From: SKIA01 sp047602905
Lineage (GTDB): Archaea; Nanobdellota; Nanobdellia; Woesearchaeales; SKIA01
Assembly (NCBI GenBank): GCA_047602905.1
Contig: JBLKOP010000005.1
Coordinates: forward strand, 11,738 to 75,737
Length of the DNA stretch: 64,000 nucleotides
Reading direction: 5' to 3'
Shown: positions 35,210-43,958 of the stretch, piece by piece
How positions within the stretch are numbered: position 1 is the first letter of the stretch
Layout: each line of letters opens with the position of its first letter
Made by a program: the position numbers and the translations under genes
The notes under the pieces: generated by a model
Databases searched by the model: none
Told to the model about the DNA's origin: nothing
The model's input: the letters and a program-made list of their open reading frames with translations, nothing else

Positions 35210-36958
35210 GTGGGGATAATGAAATTTTCGTATAGTGACGCACTACTTCAGGCACGAACGTACAATATTGAGTTATTATTGAAATCATTCATCACCGCTG
35301 ATTCACGAATAAAAAACTCCTCTCTTCCCTTCTGGAAGCAAGAATTACTCGCACAAAGTACTTCTTGGAAGAAACACAACGCTTTTGTTAATGAGCCACT
35401 AAAAAAAGTTGGTGATCCCATAAGTTTTGTGATGCAAGCACAAGAAGTTCCTGTAATAGAAGCAGTTAAGTACGTATTACGTCAGCAAGGTTACGACGCA
35501 GAAATAGTTTTTAATCCTCCTATTGATCAATCTCCCTATGAAGTGCTTGTTCACGCACAGAAATTTTTTCTTTCACACCAAGAAGAAGCAATCGCGTATT
35601 TCTCTAACAAAAGAAGAACCTCTGCTGACGTAGTACAACAATGGGGTGTTGGTTTTGCGAAGAGAAACAACGAGTTGGTTAATGAGTTGTTTGAAGAATT
35701 TTCTTCTCAAACAATAGCTGCTTCAGGAATTATAGGCACTCAAGCAAGATCTGTTGACGAAATGTCCGCAAGTAATTCGTATTGCTCATTAGTTGATCGA
35801 GTAACGTTTCCCATCAAGGACTTACAAGGGAGGATAATTGGTTTTAGCGGACGACTCGTTTCTGAGAGTACTAAGCGACCAAAGTATAAGAACTCTTCTT
35901 CACAAGTAGCGAACCAACCAACAATTTTTAGTCGCTCTAATTCCTTCTTTGGTCTTTACGAAGCAAAACAACGCATTCAAGAAACAGGAGTTGTGTACGT
36001 AACAGAAGGATACACCGATGTTATGTCCGCAAGCACTACTCTTCCAAACGTAGTCGCTGCTCTTGGAACAGGAATTACTTCTTCACAACTAAAAACGCTC
36101 TCAGAACTAGCGAAAACAGTTGTTTTTGTCATGGATGGAGATGCTGCAGGAAGACTTTCTGCTCGTAAATATGCTAGCATAGCTCTTGAGTACGGAATAA
36201 ACCCAGAAGTAGTTCTTCTTCCTATTCAGGAAAATAAAAAAGATCAAGAAGATATAGATTCTTTAGTAAGAAAAGGAACTCCTGCTTCTCAGATCGTAGA
36301 TGCTTTCTCTGTTCCCATAGGGGAGTTGTTTCTTGAAGACATCATAAACCCTTCACACATAGATTTACTTCCCATAGTTAAAGAAGTAATTGCTAATTCT
36401 TCTCAAGCAACTTCCTCACACCCAATTATTGATTCATTGTATCAAGTATCTGGATTGCCTCCTGTTAGTGAAGAGCTTATTGAGCAACTACTTGCTAAAC
36501 AAGCAAGTCCTTTTCAACAAGCAGCTGCTCGTTACGTATCAGCAATGTTTAGTACTTCTTCAAAAAAAGCAATCACGTATTTTGAAGACCTCCCGTGCAC
36601 TCATGAGTTTTTTCCAGAAGAACTACGATCAGCGTATTGCGCTCTTCAAGAAGCGTATATGAATGGAGTAATATCTTCTGTCGTTCCTTTACACAAACAA
36701 GAGCCAGACCATCCTGATCTTTTTGCTCCTGAAGAGATATCCTCAAGTATTACTAGCTTACAACAAACAATGAATGAGCCATCAGTTCCTTTGTATCTAC
36801 GTCAAGAACTTGCTCGCCCAGCCAAACGCAACGTTTCTAAAGAGCATATATTTATTAATGAATTTATCGAGTTCTTTACTCGGGAGAAGATGTATTCTCG
36901 TTTACAACAAGCAGATAGTACTTTTACAAAGGAGATTTTTGATACGTATGTCTCTTGA
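35210..36958 (+). CDS. Bacterial-type DnaG-like DNA primase with degenerate zinc finger
   Basis: A 582-residue primase-like protein. The RNA polymerase domain is bacterial in type: DRVTFPIKDLQGRIIGFSGR, PKYKNSS, LYEAKQRI, then TOPRIM with VTEGYTDV (about 263-270) and VFVMDGDAAGR (about 304-314). The N-terminal 'SLPFWKQE...VGDPISFVM' aligns with the CHC2 zinc domain (CPFHxEKTPSF...GDVIDFVM) but its cysteines and histidine are lost. The C-terminus is not a recognisable helicase-binding domain. It overlaps the next gene by 11 bp. Archaea normally use PriSL for replication and have a different DnaG, so this may be element-derived or serve repair. GTG is chosen by promoter spacing; ATG 35219 is the alternative. 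Confidence 0.8.
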   Translation: MGIMKFSYSDALLQARTYNIELLLKSFITADSRIKNSSLPFWKQELLAQSTSWKKHNAFVNEPLKKVGDPISFVMQAQEVPVIEAVKYVLRQQGYDAEIVFNPPIDQSPYEVLVHAQKFFLSHQEEAIAYFSNKRRTSADVVQQWGVGFAKRNNELVNELFEEFSSQTIAASGIIGTQARSVDEMSASNSYCSLVDRVTFPIKDLQGRIIGFSGRLVSESTKRPKYKNSSSQVANQPTIFSRSNSFFGLYEAKQRIQETGVVYVTEGYTDVMSASTTLPNVVAALGTGITSSQLKTLSELAKTVVFVMDGDAAGRLSARKYASIALEYGINPEVVLLPIQENKKDQEDIDSLVRKGTPASQIVDAFSVPIGELFLEDIINPSHIDLLPIVKEVIANSSQATSSHPIIDSLYQVSGLPPVSEELIEQLLAKQASPFQQAAARYVSAMFSTSSKKAITYFEDLPCTHEFFPEELRSAYCALQEAYMNGVISSVVPLHKQEPDHPDLFAPEEISSSITSLQQTMNEPSVPLYLRQELARPAKRNVSKEHIFINEFIEFFTREKMYSRLQQADSTFTKEIFDTYVS

Positions 36959-39062
36959 GAAATACCTTGAGATGGATCTTGATGAGATAAACCCTCTTCA
37001 GTGGTCTACTAGAAAAAGATATTTGAAGCCTTTAGCAGAGATTATTAAAGAAGTAAGCCAAGTTGCTAAAAACGTTTCTGAGCCGTTATCAAAAAAGTCT
37101 TTTCGTGCAGTAACGTACCGGCAGCTATGCATGTGGTCTTTTGTTATGTATGGAGAATCAAATCCTGCTTGGCTTGTTGAAGACATGGGTTTTGAGTATT
37201 TTTCAAAAAAAGTTCTTCCGTATAACAAAATGCAATCTTATATTAAGAAACGATTTACTCGAGAACAAGCAGAACAAGCATACACAGGTTCTTTAGTTGG
37301 AAAGATGACGCAAACAGTTTTTGACTTAAGCGATCATAAGTCTAAAAGAATTCATAAACGCGTTACACGAGAAGGAGGTGGTTATATGGCTGAATTCATT
37401 AATTCGTTATACCCTGATCTTCAACAAAAACATGGTTTTTCTTTGTATGATGCGTTCATAAACGGGTATTCAGGAAACATGGAGGATATTGATGTGCTAC
37501 TTACTGAACGGCACTTCTCAGGAGCTTCTATGTTTGAGCGCTCGCTACGAAAAGATGGGTTGTCATACGTAGTATCTGCTCTTATGAAAACTTCTGATAA
37601 CGAATTATTTCCTAAAACCTTCTCTCAAGCACTCTTTGAGCGATTAGGTTATGACGTTTCTGCTGATAGGTTTCATCAAAACTCACAGGACGCTCAGAAC
37701 GGGTTATCAGAGAAACTTGGTATTTCTTCAACAAGAAACATTGTTTCTTTAGCTGGTGAGCGCTACGCCACGCTGCTTTTTTCTCTTCTGCAAAGAAATC
37801 CTTTCGCATCTGCTAGTATCCCTGAAGCGCTGCGCTCAGGGTTTTCTTTAGTTGCTTCTGAGCGCGATAAACAATTGCTTGTTCAAGTAAACGAGTTATT
37901 TTCTGAGGATAAACAGTTAGTAGCTGATAATAGGGTGGTCACAAGTAATGGTTCTTCTGTGCTTGTAGAGACAAAGACGCTCTCAAACGGATATTATAAT
38001 GTAGGCACAAAAATTATTGATAAGTACGCTTCGAGTACTCACTGGGCTGATGGGACTCCTATTGACCAAAAACTTGCAGTTTTTCATGCTAACGGGTTTG
38101 CTTCTGAAGCAGAAGAAGAATTAAAAAAAAATGGTTGGCAAGTGTTTTCTGGCAACCAATTTCATGACGTTCTTGGAGAATTAATTCATAAAGAAGAAGG
38201 TTTTCTTGATAGACTATCTGTTCCTTTAACTTCTCTTGATGATTTATTGCTTGGACACGAAATAGTTAATAAACGCTCTCACCTCTTATACCGACGCCCT
38301 CATAAGCTATTGCGCGAATGGATGGTGGATATGCTTGAGAAGAATATTTCTTCTCTTGGTGCTTCCGAAAAAACGTATTTTTCTCGAAACATTCCTTTTG
38401 AAACAGTTACTTCTGTTCGCGAGTTTGAAGGAGTGTATGACTTATCTTCTTTTATTAAGCCTAATCAACCAACTGTCTATTTTGATTTAGAAACGCCTGG
38501 TTTTCTCTCAGAAGGAGTTCCTATTGGTATTGCTGGTGTTGCGTACTGGCAGGGTGATGAGCTTGTTGCTAAGCAGTTTCTTGCACGAACTCCTCTGGAG
38601 GAGACTCGTTTGCTTAATGAGTTAGAAAAAATTTTTTCTCAGGCCAAACGAGTAGTGACGTTTAATGGGGAGCGCTTTGATAATCCTTTCTATAACTCTC
38701 GTGCGTGGCATAATCTTGTTCGTTCAAAAATCGTTTCTTCTCAATCAGTTGATCGTATGCAAATTTTTAAGCATGAGCGAGGAATTTTTTATGATCAAGG
38801 ATACCGTTTACAGGATTATGAGCGAGAACACATCGGTCTTGTTCGTTCAGAAGTATTTAAGGAGCAGGATATTCGTTCAAGTGACATCCCTCCTGTGTTT
38901 AAGAACTATTGGTATGGTGGTCCAGAAAGCGGGGTTCTTCGTGTGCTGCTTCATAACCAGCTAGATGTGTTTTCTACTGCGATGATTGATTCAACGTATT
39001 TGTTAAGAAAACCTTCTTCTGTTATTCCTACTTTTCCTTTCGAAGAAAAAGCTCCTTTCTAG
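36948..39062 (+). CDS. Large protein with C-terminal DEDD exonuclease domain
   Basis: A 704-residue protein. The C-terminal 190 residues form an RNase H-like DEDD nuclease resembling the YprB/RNase_H_2 group: VYFDLET (about 509-515), VVTFNGERFDNPF, and LLHNQLDVFS, giving D-E, D and D positions. The N-terminal 500 residues are mostly helical and not recognised; VRTNG-like landmarks of polymerases are absent. The ATG at 36948 is chosen because it gives an 11-bp overlap with the primase; the longer frame would intrude 185 bp into it. Coupled to the primase, it may form a two-gene replication or repair unit. Confidence 0.7.
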   Translation: MSLEKYLEMDLDEINPLQWSTRKRYLKPLAEIIKEVSQVAKNVSEPLSKKSFRAVTYRQLCMWSFVMYGESNPAWLVEDMGFEYFSKKVLPYNKMQSYIKKRFTREQAEQAYTGSLVGKMTQTVFDLSDHKSKRIHKRVTREGGGYMAEFINSLYPDLQQKHGFSLYDAFINGYSGNMEDIDVLLTERHFSGASMFERSLRKDGLSYVVSALMKTSDNELFPKTFSQALFERLGYDVSADRFHQNSQDAQNGLSEKLGISSTRNIVSLAGERYATLLFSLLQRNPFASASIPEALRSGFSLVASERDKQLLVQVNELFSEDKQLVADNRVVTSNGSSVLVETKTLSNGYYNVGTKIIDKYASSTHWADGTPIDQKLAVFHANGFASEAEEELKKNGWQVFSGNQFHDVLGELIHKEEGFLDRLSVPLTSLDDLLLGHEIVNKRSHLLYRRPHKLLREWMVDMLEKNISSLGASEKTYFSRNIPFETVTSVREFEGVYDLSSFIKPNQPTVYFDLETPGFLSEGVPIGIAGVAYWQGDELVAKQFLARTPLEETRLLNELEKIFSQAKRVVTFNGERFDNPFYNSRAWHNLVRSKIVSSQSVDRMQIFKHERGIFYDQGYRLQDYEREHIGLVRSEVFKEQDIRSSDIPPVFKNYWYGGPESGVLRVLLHNQLDVFSTAMIDSTYLLRKPSSVIPTFPFEEKAPF

Positions 39063-39074
39063 AACTAGTTGAAA

Positions 39075-39095
39075 TGGGCTCAGAGGGATTTGAAC
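39075..39095 (+). repeat. Left 21-bp direct repeat (copy of tRNA-Lys 3' end)
   Basis: It is identical to 39810-39830. The match stops abruptly after GATTTGAAC, with T instead of C next, so the repeat edge is sharp. It lies 12 bp after the nuclease-gene stop codon. Confidence 0.85.
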
Positions 39096-39179
39096 TGCAA
39101 GTTATTTGTACAGAGTAATTGCTTCCACTGGACATTTACGACCGAAAAGTATTTGTTGCATTCTTACTGTTTTTTTTAT

Positions 39180-39848
39180 ATGAAACCAACTGTTGAGTTT
39201 TGCGAGTTATACGGTGCTATGCTGGGTGATGGTTGTGTTGGTGTATATCAGTACGGAACCAAGAAACCTGTTTTTGTTGTGATGTTAACTGGTTCGATGT
39301 ATGACCGTGATTATTATGTGTTCAAAATTATTCCGATACTTAATAAGTTGTTTGGAGACTGTTTTCAATTGCGAAAGAAATCAAATGCACATGCGTTGTT
39401 GCTTCGTTCATATCAAAAAAAACCGTATATGTGTTTACGTAAGTTTGGGTTTCCTAGTGGCAAGAAATACAATCTCATAATTCCTCCTTGTTTCTATAAG
39501 GACAAAAAATGGGTTATTGCATGTATTCGAGGAATATTTGATACTGATGGTTCAGTATATTTGCGATACTCGAAGAAATATAAGAACCATGCTAAGCATT
39601 ACTTGTACATGAACGTCCAGTTTAAGATGACATCGCCGTTCTTATTGCGTCAAATCAAGGTATTTCTTACAGGAATAGGTATTTGCTGTAATAACAGATA
39701 TACTGAGGGTACTTCAACAGTACTTAGAATTACTAATCAGAAGTCAGTTCATCGTTTCTTTGAGATAATAAAACCAAGTAATTTTCATCATCAGAGAAGA
39801 TATTGGTACTGGGCTCAGAGGGATTTGAACCCCCGACCTACCGGTTAA
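39180..39848 (+). CDS. LAGLIDADG homing endonuclease
   Basis: A 222-residue single-chain endonuclease with two LAGLIDADG helices: LYGAMLGDGCVG (residues 10-21, acidic Asp17) and IRGIFDTDGSVY (about 117-128). Spacing of about 105 residues is usual for monomeric enzymes, which cut long asymmetric sites. The ATG at 39180 follows an oligo-T run and removes 37 codons translated from the left repeat. Its last 13 codons (WAQRDLNPRPTG) are antisense tRNA-Lys sequence, and the stop lies within the tRNA anticodon-arm region. The gene is intact, with AT-rich composition unlike its neighbours, which suggests recent arrival. Confidence 0.9.
   Translation: MKPTVEFCELYGAMLGDGCVGVYQYGTKKPVFVVMLTGSMYDRDYYVFKIIPILNKLFGDCFQLRKKSNAHALLLRSYQKKPYMCLRKFGFPSGKKYNLIIPPCFYKDKKWVIACIRGIFDTDGSVYLRYSKKYKNHAKHYLYMNVQFKMTSPFLLRQIKVFLTGIGICCNNRYTEGTSTVLRITNQKSVHRFFEIIKPSNFHHQRRYWYWAQRDLNPRPTG
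39810..39830 (+). repeat. Right 21-bp direct repeat within tRNA-Lys
   Basis: This copy covers the T-loop, T-stem 3' side and acceptor 3' strand of the tRNA, plus one flanking base, and is identical to 39075-39095. Confidence 0.85.
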
Positions 39849-39884
39849 GAGCCGGCCGCTCTTGCCAGACTGAGCTATGAGCCC
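39811..39884 (-). tRNA. tRNA-Lys (anticodon CUU)
   Basis: The reverse complement folds into a full cloverleaf: acceptor GGGCTCA/TGAGCCC, D stem GCTC/GAGC, anticodon stem GCCGG/CCGGT with loop CTCTTAA (anticodon CTT), variable AGGTC and T arm GGGGG-TTCAAAT-CCCTC. CCA is not encoded and no intron is seen. A TATA-like element (minus-strand TTCATAAATC) is about 25 nt upstream. Its 3' end is the duplication site of the endonuclease cassette. Confidence 0.96.
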
Positions 39885-39919
39885 GTAAGTACTTAATGAT
39901 TTATGAATTCTTTAAAAGA

Positions 39920-40681
39920 CTATGCTGCTTTGTGTAATTTTTTGTTTTCGTATTCACAAAGTTTCTCTACTGTTTTTCTTGATCGTAAACTCCCTTTTTT
40001 CTTTAGTGATTCAAATCCTTGCAAAAGTGCAAATCTATCTAAACTGTTTATGAGTGGGCTGCTTGCTTTGACATATGCAGGGACTCCTAAATACTCATAT
40101 CTTCCTGGTTCTGCTTGGTATTTTATTATTTCTCCTTCACTTATTTTAAATGGTAAATAAATTCCTTTTTGTCGTGCGTAATTCGCAAATAAGCAGTTAA
40201 ATACGTTCATTGCTCTGTTTACTGCGTCTTCTTCGTGTTTTGCTCTTGTGCTTCTTATTAGTTCTTCAGAAAACCATCGAGGAGTTGTTGTTGGAGTCAC
40301 TGCTGTGCTATTAATGAATCCGTGGCTAACGCTTGGTTGTTCTATGTTGTATCCATCAGTAAAGTATTGTATAAGAAAAACCTCTTTTCTCTCTCCGTTT
40401 AAGCTGTATTGTTTTTTTGTTCCTGAAAAAGAGTTTTTGTGAGTGTAAGGGAGTTTTTTTGTTATGAATTCTGTGTGATTACTGATGCCGCTTATAGCTA
40501 TTGAGAGCTTATACCAGTCTGCGTTAAGTCTTTGAATTCCTAATGCGTCATCGTGATTGTATGTTTTGTTGTTATCAATTGCAAAAAACGGTATTTGGGG
40601 CTGTTGAATATTGACTGTTGTCTCAATATTTAGTAAAGAGAGTCTCTCGTATGAAAAGTTGCTTCTCTCCCGTTGCTGCAT
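39920..40681 (-). CDS. RNB (RNase II/R)-like protein with lost catalytic residues
   Basis: A 253-residue protein matching parts of the RNB exoribonuclease domain: 'FFAIDNNKTYNHDDALGI' aligns with the AID-(x)5-DxDDA metal site, WYKLSIAISGIS with the following strand, and YLGVPAYVKASSPLIN with the Y-x-x-x-TSPIRRY box. One of four aspartates is Asn42 (Asp36, Asp44, Asp45 kept) and the catalytic arginine of TSPIRR is Ile211. OB-fold and S1 domains are absent. It is probably an inactive RNA-binding or decayed nuclease, yet the frame is open. A CTTAAATA element 29 nt upstream predicts a leaderless mRNA. Confidence 0.6.
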   Translation of the reverse strand: MQQRERSNFSYERLSLLNIETTVNIQQPQIPFFAIDNNKTYNHDDALGIQRLNADWYKLSIAISGISNHTEFITKKLPYTHKNSFSGTKKQYSLNGERKEVFLIQYFTDGYNIEQPSVSHGFINSTAVTPTTTPRWFSEELIRSTRAKHEEDAVNRAMNVFNCLFANYARQKGIYLPFKISEGEIIKYQAEPGRYEYLGVPAYVKASSPLINSLDRFALLQGFESLKKKGSLRSRKTVEKLCEYENKKLHKAA

Positions 40682-40741
40682 AATTATATCGCCAATAAGG
40701 AGTATTTAAGCTTTTCTTCACTGCAGAATACTCATATATTC

Positions 40742-40749
40742 TTTTAAGG
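40742..40749 (+). promoter_or_regulatory. TATA-like element of the D-2-hydroxyacid dehydrogenase gene
   Basis: TTTTAAGG begins 30 nt before ATG 40772. Confidence 0.4.
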
Positions 40750-40771
40750 TGTTGTTTGTGTTCTTTATTCT

Positions 40772-41758
40772 ATGATTATTACGTTGCTTGAGTGCGAGGA
40801 TTGGGAGAAGGAGTTTTTTAAGCAGCGTTTGCATCAGCACGAGTTGCATTTTGTTGATGAGCCTATTGAGTCTGGCGTTCCTGAAAACACTGAGGTTCTT
40901 GTTGTGTTTATTTATTCTCCTGTTACTCAGAAGCTGCTTAGTTCTCTTCCTAACGTAAAGCTTGTGTGTACTCGTAGTACGGGTTTTGATCATATCGACT
41001 TAGTTGCTTGTGCGAGTAAGGGTGTTGTTGTTAAGAACGTTCCTTTCTATGGTGAGAACACGGTTGCTGAGCACACCTTTGCGCTTTTATTGGCTATTTC
41101 TCGTCGCTTAGTTGAGGGTGTTTTGCGTGTTCGTAGCGGGGTTTTTGATCCTCATGGTCTTGAGGGTTTTGATTTGAAGTCTAAGACTCTTGGGGTTGTT
41201 GGTACGGGTCATATTGGTCAGCACGTTATTCGTATGGCTAATGGTTTTGAGATGGACGTGGTTGCTTTTGATCCGTTTCCTAACAAGGCTGTTCAACGTA
41301 AGCTTGGTTTTCGTTACGCAGACCTTAATGAGTTACTAGCTACTTCTGATATCGTTACCCTTCATTGTCCGTATAACGAGCACACGCATCACTTACTTAA
41401 TCAGGACAACTTATCTAAGATTAAGAAGGGCGCTGTTATTATTAACACTGCTCGAGGAGGCCTTATTCATAACGAGGCTCTTCTCTCTGCTCTTAGTGAT
41501 GGGCGAGTTGGTTTTGCTGGTCTTGATGTTCTTGAGGAAGAAGTGAGTATTCGTGAGGAAGTAGAGGTTCTTAGTAAGCGAAGAAAAGGCGTTGACGTTC
41601 ATTCTATGCTTATTGATCACGTTCTTATCAATCACCCACGGGTTGTAGTTACGCCTCATAACGCGTTTAATAGTAAAGAGGCTTTGCAGAGAATTCTTAA
41701 TACTACTGCTGATAATATCCTTGTTAGTTCTGATGCTAACGTAGTAAAGGTTAAATAA
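40772..41758 (+). CDS. D-2-hydroxyacid dehydrogenase (D-lactate dehydrogenase-like)
   Basis: A 328-residue NAD-dependent reductase that interconverts 2-oxoacids and D-2-hydroxyacids. The cofactor loop is VVGTGHIGQ (about 145-153); 'TARGG' holds the catalytic Arg, a Glu follows in the loop at about 260, and the catalytic His lies in TPHNAFNS. 'CTRSTGFDHID' is the substrate-side signature. The long insertion before the His box ('KRRKGVDVHSMLIDHVLINHP') is as in D-lactate dehydrogenases. With the lactate permease 9 kb away it points to lactate formation or use. Confidence 0.88.
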   Translation: MIITLLECEDWEKEFFKQRLHQHELHFVDEPIESGVPENTEVLVVFIYSPVTQKLLSSLPNVKLVCTRSTGFDHIDLVACASKGVVVKNVPFYGENTVAEHTFALLLAISRRLVEGVLRVRSGVFDPHGLEGFDLKSKTLGVVGTGHIGQHVIRMANGFEMDVVAFDPFPNKAVQRKLGFRYADLNELLATSDIVTLHCPYNEHTHHLLNQDNLSKIKKGAVIINTARGGLIHNEALLSALSDGRVGFAGLDVLEEEVSIREEVEVLSKRRKGVDVHSMLIDHVLINHPRVVVTPHNAFNSKEALQRILNTTADNILVSSDANVVKVK

Positions 41759-41759
41759 G
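41751..41759 (+). promoter_or_regulatory. TATA box of copA within the upstream gene end
   Basis: TTAAATAAG covers the upstream stop codon and begins 30 nt before ATG 41781 (TGTATG context), so copA has its own promoter. Confidence 0.5.
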
Positions 41760-41780
41760 CCAGTAGTTTTTTGTTGTTGT

Positions 41781-43958
41781 ATGAAGAAGTTGCTTTACGT
41801 TTCTGGTATGCATTGCGCTAGTTGCGCGAATACTATTGAGGAGCGTTTGTTATCTGTAAAGAAGGTTTCTTCTGCTAGTGTTAATTCTGCTAACAACACT
41901 GTTTTGGTTGTTCATGAGGGTGTTCCTGTTCAGACTCTTATTAATCAAATAAAACTTGCTGGTTATAGTGCTTCTGAGCACCCTCCTCTTGCTGATGAAC
42001 ATCATAAGGTGGAGTCGTTTCCGCTTATTGCTTGTTTTGCTGGTTTTTTCTTGCTTGTCTTATCCATGGGTCACATGCTTGGCTTGCCTATTCATGAAAC
42101 GGTACTGAACGCTTTCTTGCAGTTTCTTCTTGCTTCGTACTTGTTATTTGTTAACAAAGAGGTCTTTAGGCAGGGTTTGCTTGTTGTTTGGAGAACAAAA
42201 ACTTCTACTATGGACACATTAGTTGCTCTTGGTGTTGGTTCTGCGTATCTGTACTCATCAGTTGTTTTCTTGTACGGAGTGTTTTCTCCTCCTATTGAGT
42301 TTTCTCAATTATTTTTTGAGAGCGCAGGAATTATCTTGTTGTTCGTGCAGATTGGCAGATATTTTGAGTTCAAAGCTACTCGTAGAGCTGCTTCTCGTAT
42401 GAAGGGCTTGCTTTCTCTTGCTTCTCCAAGCGCTCTTGTTGTTGATGGCTCCTCTGAGCAAGAAGTACTTCTTGATGAGGTGGTTGTTGGTTCTATTGTT
42501 AAAGTAAAGCCTGGTATGCGCATTCCTCTTGATGGTGTTATTCATGTAGGAGCTACTCGTATTGATGAGAGCTTAGTTACTGGTGAGAGTGTTCCTGTTA
42601 AGAAAACGAAGGGAGACGTTGTTTTTGGTGGTTCTATTAATAAGACGGGTATGGTTCTTGTTCGTGTTACTGCTTCTTCTCAGAAAAGTACTGTTCAGCG
42701 CATTGCTGATCTTGTTGAGGAGGCTCAGAGTAGTAAAGCTCCTATTCAGCGCGTTGTTGATAAGGTCGCTTCTCGTTTTGTTCCTTTCGTTCTTCTTCTT
42801 GCTGTATTGACTTTTGTTGGTTGGTTACTGTTTCCTCCTCTTGAGGCTGTTGTTCCGTTATTGTTTGCTTTGCAAGCAAGCATTGCTGTTTTGGTAATTG
42901 CTTGTCCTTGCGCTCTTGGTCTTGCTACTCCTACTGCTGTCATGGTTTCTATGGGTGAGGCTGGTAAGCAGGGTGTTGTTTTCTCTGATGCCGCTACTCT
43001 TCAGGCTGCTTCTTCTGCTCGAACTGTTGTTTTTGATAAGACTGGAACGCTTACTGTTGGTAAGCCTGTTGTTTCTGCTATTAAGACGTATAATGATTTA
43101 TCTTCTCAGGTTGTGTTTCGTTACGCTGCTAGTCTTGCTAGTACTTCTACTCATCCTCTTAGCGAGGCTATTGTTTCTTATGCTAAGAAGCAAAGTATTG
43201 GTTTTGGCAGTCCTCGTCAGTGCGAGGAGGTTGAGGGTAAGGGTCTTGTTGGTAAGGTTGAGGGTCGAAAGATTGTTGTTGGTAGCGTGGATTTCTTTGT
43301 TGAGTCGGGTATTGGTTTGTATGACGTTCGTGAAAAACTTCCTTCTTTTGCTAGTAAGCAGTACACTCCTGTTTTAGTTGCTGTTGAGGGTAGAATTGCT
43401 GCTCTTATCGGTATTTCTGATGCTCTTAAGGATTCTGCTAAGGCGGGTGTTGAGGCTGTTCATGCTCTTGGTTTACAGACTGTTATGCTTACTGGGGACC
43501 GTCAAGAAATTGCTGAGAGCGTTGCTTCTTCTCTTGGTGTTGGTGTTGTTCGTGCTCAGCTTTCTCCTCAGCAAAAACTTGAGGAGATTACTCGTATGCG
43601 TAAGAAGCGAGGTGTTGTTATGGTTGGGGACGGTATTAATGACGCTCCTGCTCTTGCTGCTGCTGATGTAGGTGTTGTTCTCTCTAATAGTACTGAGGTT
43701 GCTTCTGAAGCCAGTAGTGTTCGTGTTATGAGTGATGACGTTACTAAGGTTGCTTTTGCTCTTGGTCTTTCTCGTCGTACGATGAGGGTTGTTAAGCAAA
43801 ACCTTGCTTGGGCTTTTTCTTATAACGTACTTGCTATTCCTATTGCTATGGGTGTTTTGTATCCGTTTACTGGTTGGTTGCTCTCGCCTATGATTGCTGG
43901 TGCTGCTATGGCAGCAAGTAGTTTGTCTGTCGTTCTGAATAGTCTGCGTCTAAAATGA
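41781..43958 (+). CDS. copA: Cu(I)-exporting P1B-type ATPase
   Basis: A 725-residue heavy-metal ATPase. It has one N-terminal HMA domain with GMHCASC (Cys12, Cys15), eight membrane helices, the TGES actuator loop, the transport site CPC (Cys375, Cys377) in ACPCALGLATPTA, phosphorylated Asp419 in DKTGTLTVGK, the HP dipeptide in STHPLSEA, and GDGINDAPALAAADVG. CPC plus the helix 7/8 region 'AWAFSYNVLAIPIA' (Tyr-Asn) marks Cu(I)/Ag(I) specificity. No copper chaperone or CopY-type regulator lies adjacent. Confidence 0.95.
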   Translation: MKKLLYVSGMHCASCANTIEERLLSVKKVSSASVNSANNTVLVVHEGVPVQTLINQIKLAGYSASEHPPLADEHHKVESFPLIACFAGFFLLVLSMGHMLGLPIHETVLNAFLQFLLASYLLFVNKEVFRQGLLVVWRTKTSTMDTLVALGVGSAYLYSSVVFLYGVFSPPIEFSQLFFESAGIILLFVQIGRYFEFKATRRAASRMKGLLSLASPSALVVDGSSEQEVLLDEVVVGSIVKVKPGMRIPLDGVIHVGATRIDESLVTGESVPVKKTKGDVVFGGSINKTGMVLVRVTASSQKSTVQRIADLVEEAQSSKAPIQRVVDKVASRFVPFVLLLAVLTFVGWLLFPPLEAVVPLLFALQASIAVLVIACPCALGLATPTAVMVSMGEAGKQGVVFSDAATLQAASSARTVVFDKTGTLTVGKPVVSAIKTYNDLSSQVVFRYAASLASTSTHPLSEAIVSYAKKQSIGFGSPRQCEEVEGKGLVGKVEGRKIVVGSVDFFVESGIGLYDVREKLPSFASKQYTPVLVAVEGRIAALIGISDALKDSAKAGVEAVHALGLQTVMLTGDRQEIAESVASSLGVGVVRAQLSPQQKLEEITRMRKKRGVVMVGDGINDAPALAAADVGVVLSNSTEVASEASSVRVMSDDVTKVAFALGLSRRTMRVVKQNLAWAFSYNVLAIPIAMGVLYPFTGWLLSPMIAGAAMAASSLSVVLNSLRLK

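Larger units (their letters stand above)
39075..39830. mobile_element. Homing-endonuclease cassette inserted in the tRNA-Lys 3' end
   Basis: A 21-bp sequence equal to the tRNA-Lys T-loop-to-acceptor 3' end (plus one base) stands at both ends, 735 bp apart. Between the copies lies one LAGLIDADG endonuclease gene on the opposite strand to the tRNA. The tRNA-side copy restores a complete tRNA. No integrase, transposase or group I intron features are evident between the repeats. Confidence 0.7.

Noticed and set aside
36774..36947. N-terminal 58 codons of the DEDD-nuclease frame
   Set aside because: They would overlap the primase gene by 185 bp; the internal ATG at 36948 gives the short overlap usual here.
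39069..39179. N-terminal extension of the homing endonuclease
   Set aside because: Its codons translate the left tRNA-derived repeat (WAQRDLN) and start at TTG; the LAGLIDADG fold starts after ATG 39180.
39811..39884. Intron-encoded endonuclease within the tRNA
   Set aside because: The tRNA is contiguous and complete; the endonuclease gene lies beyond its 3' end on the other strand, so it is not intronic.
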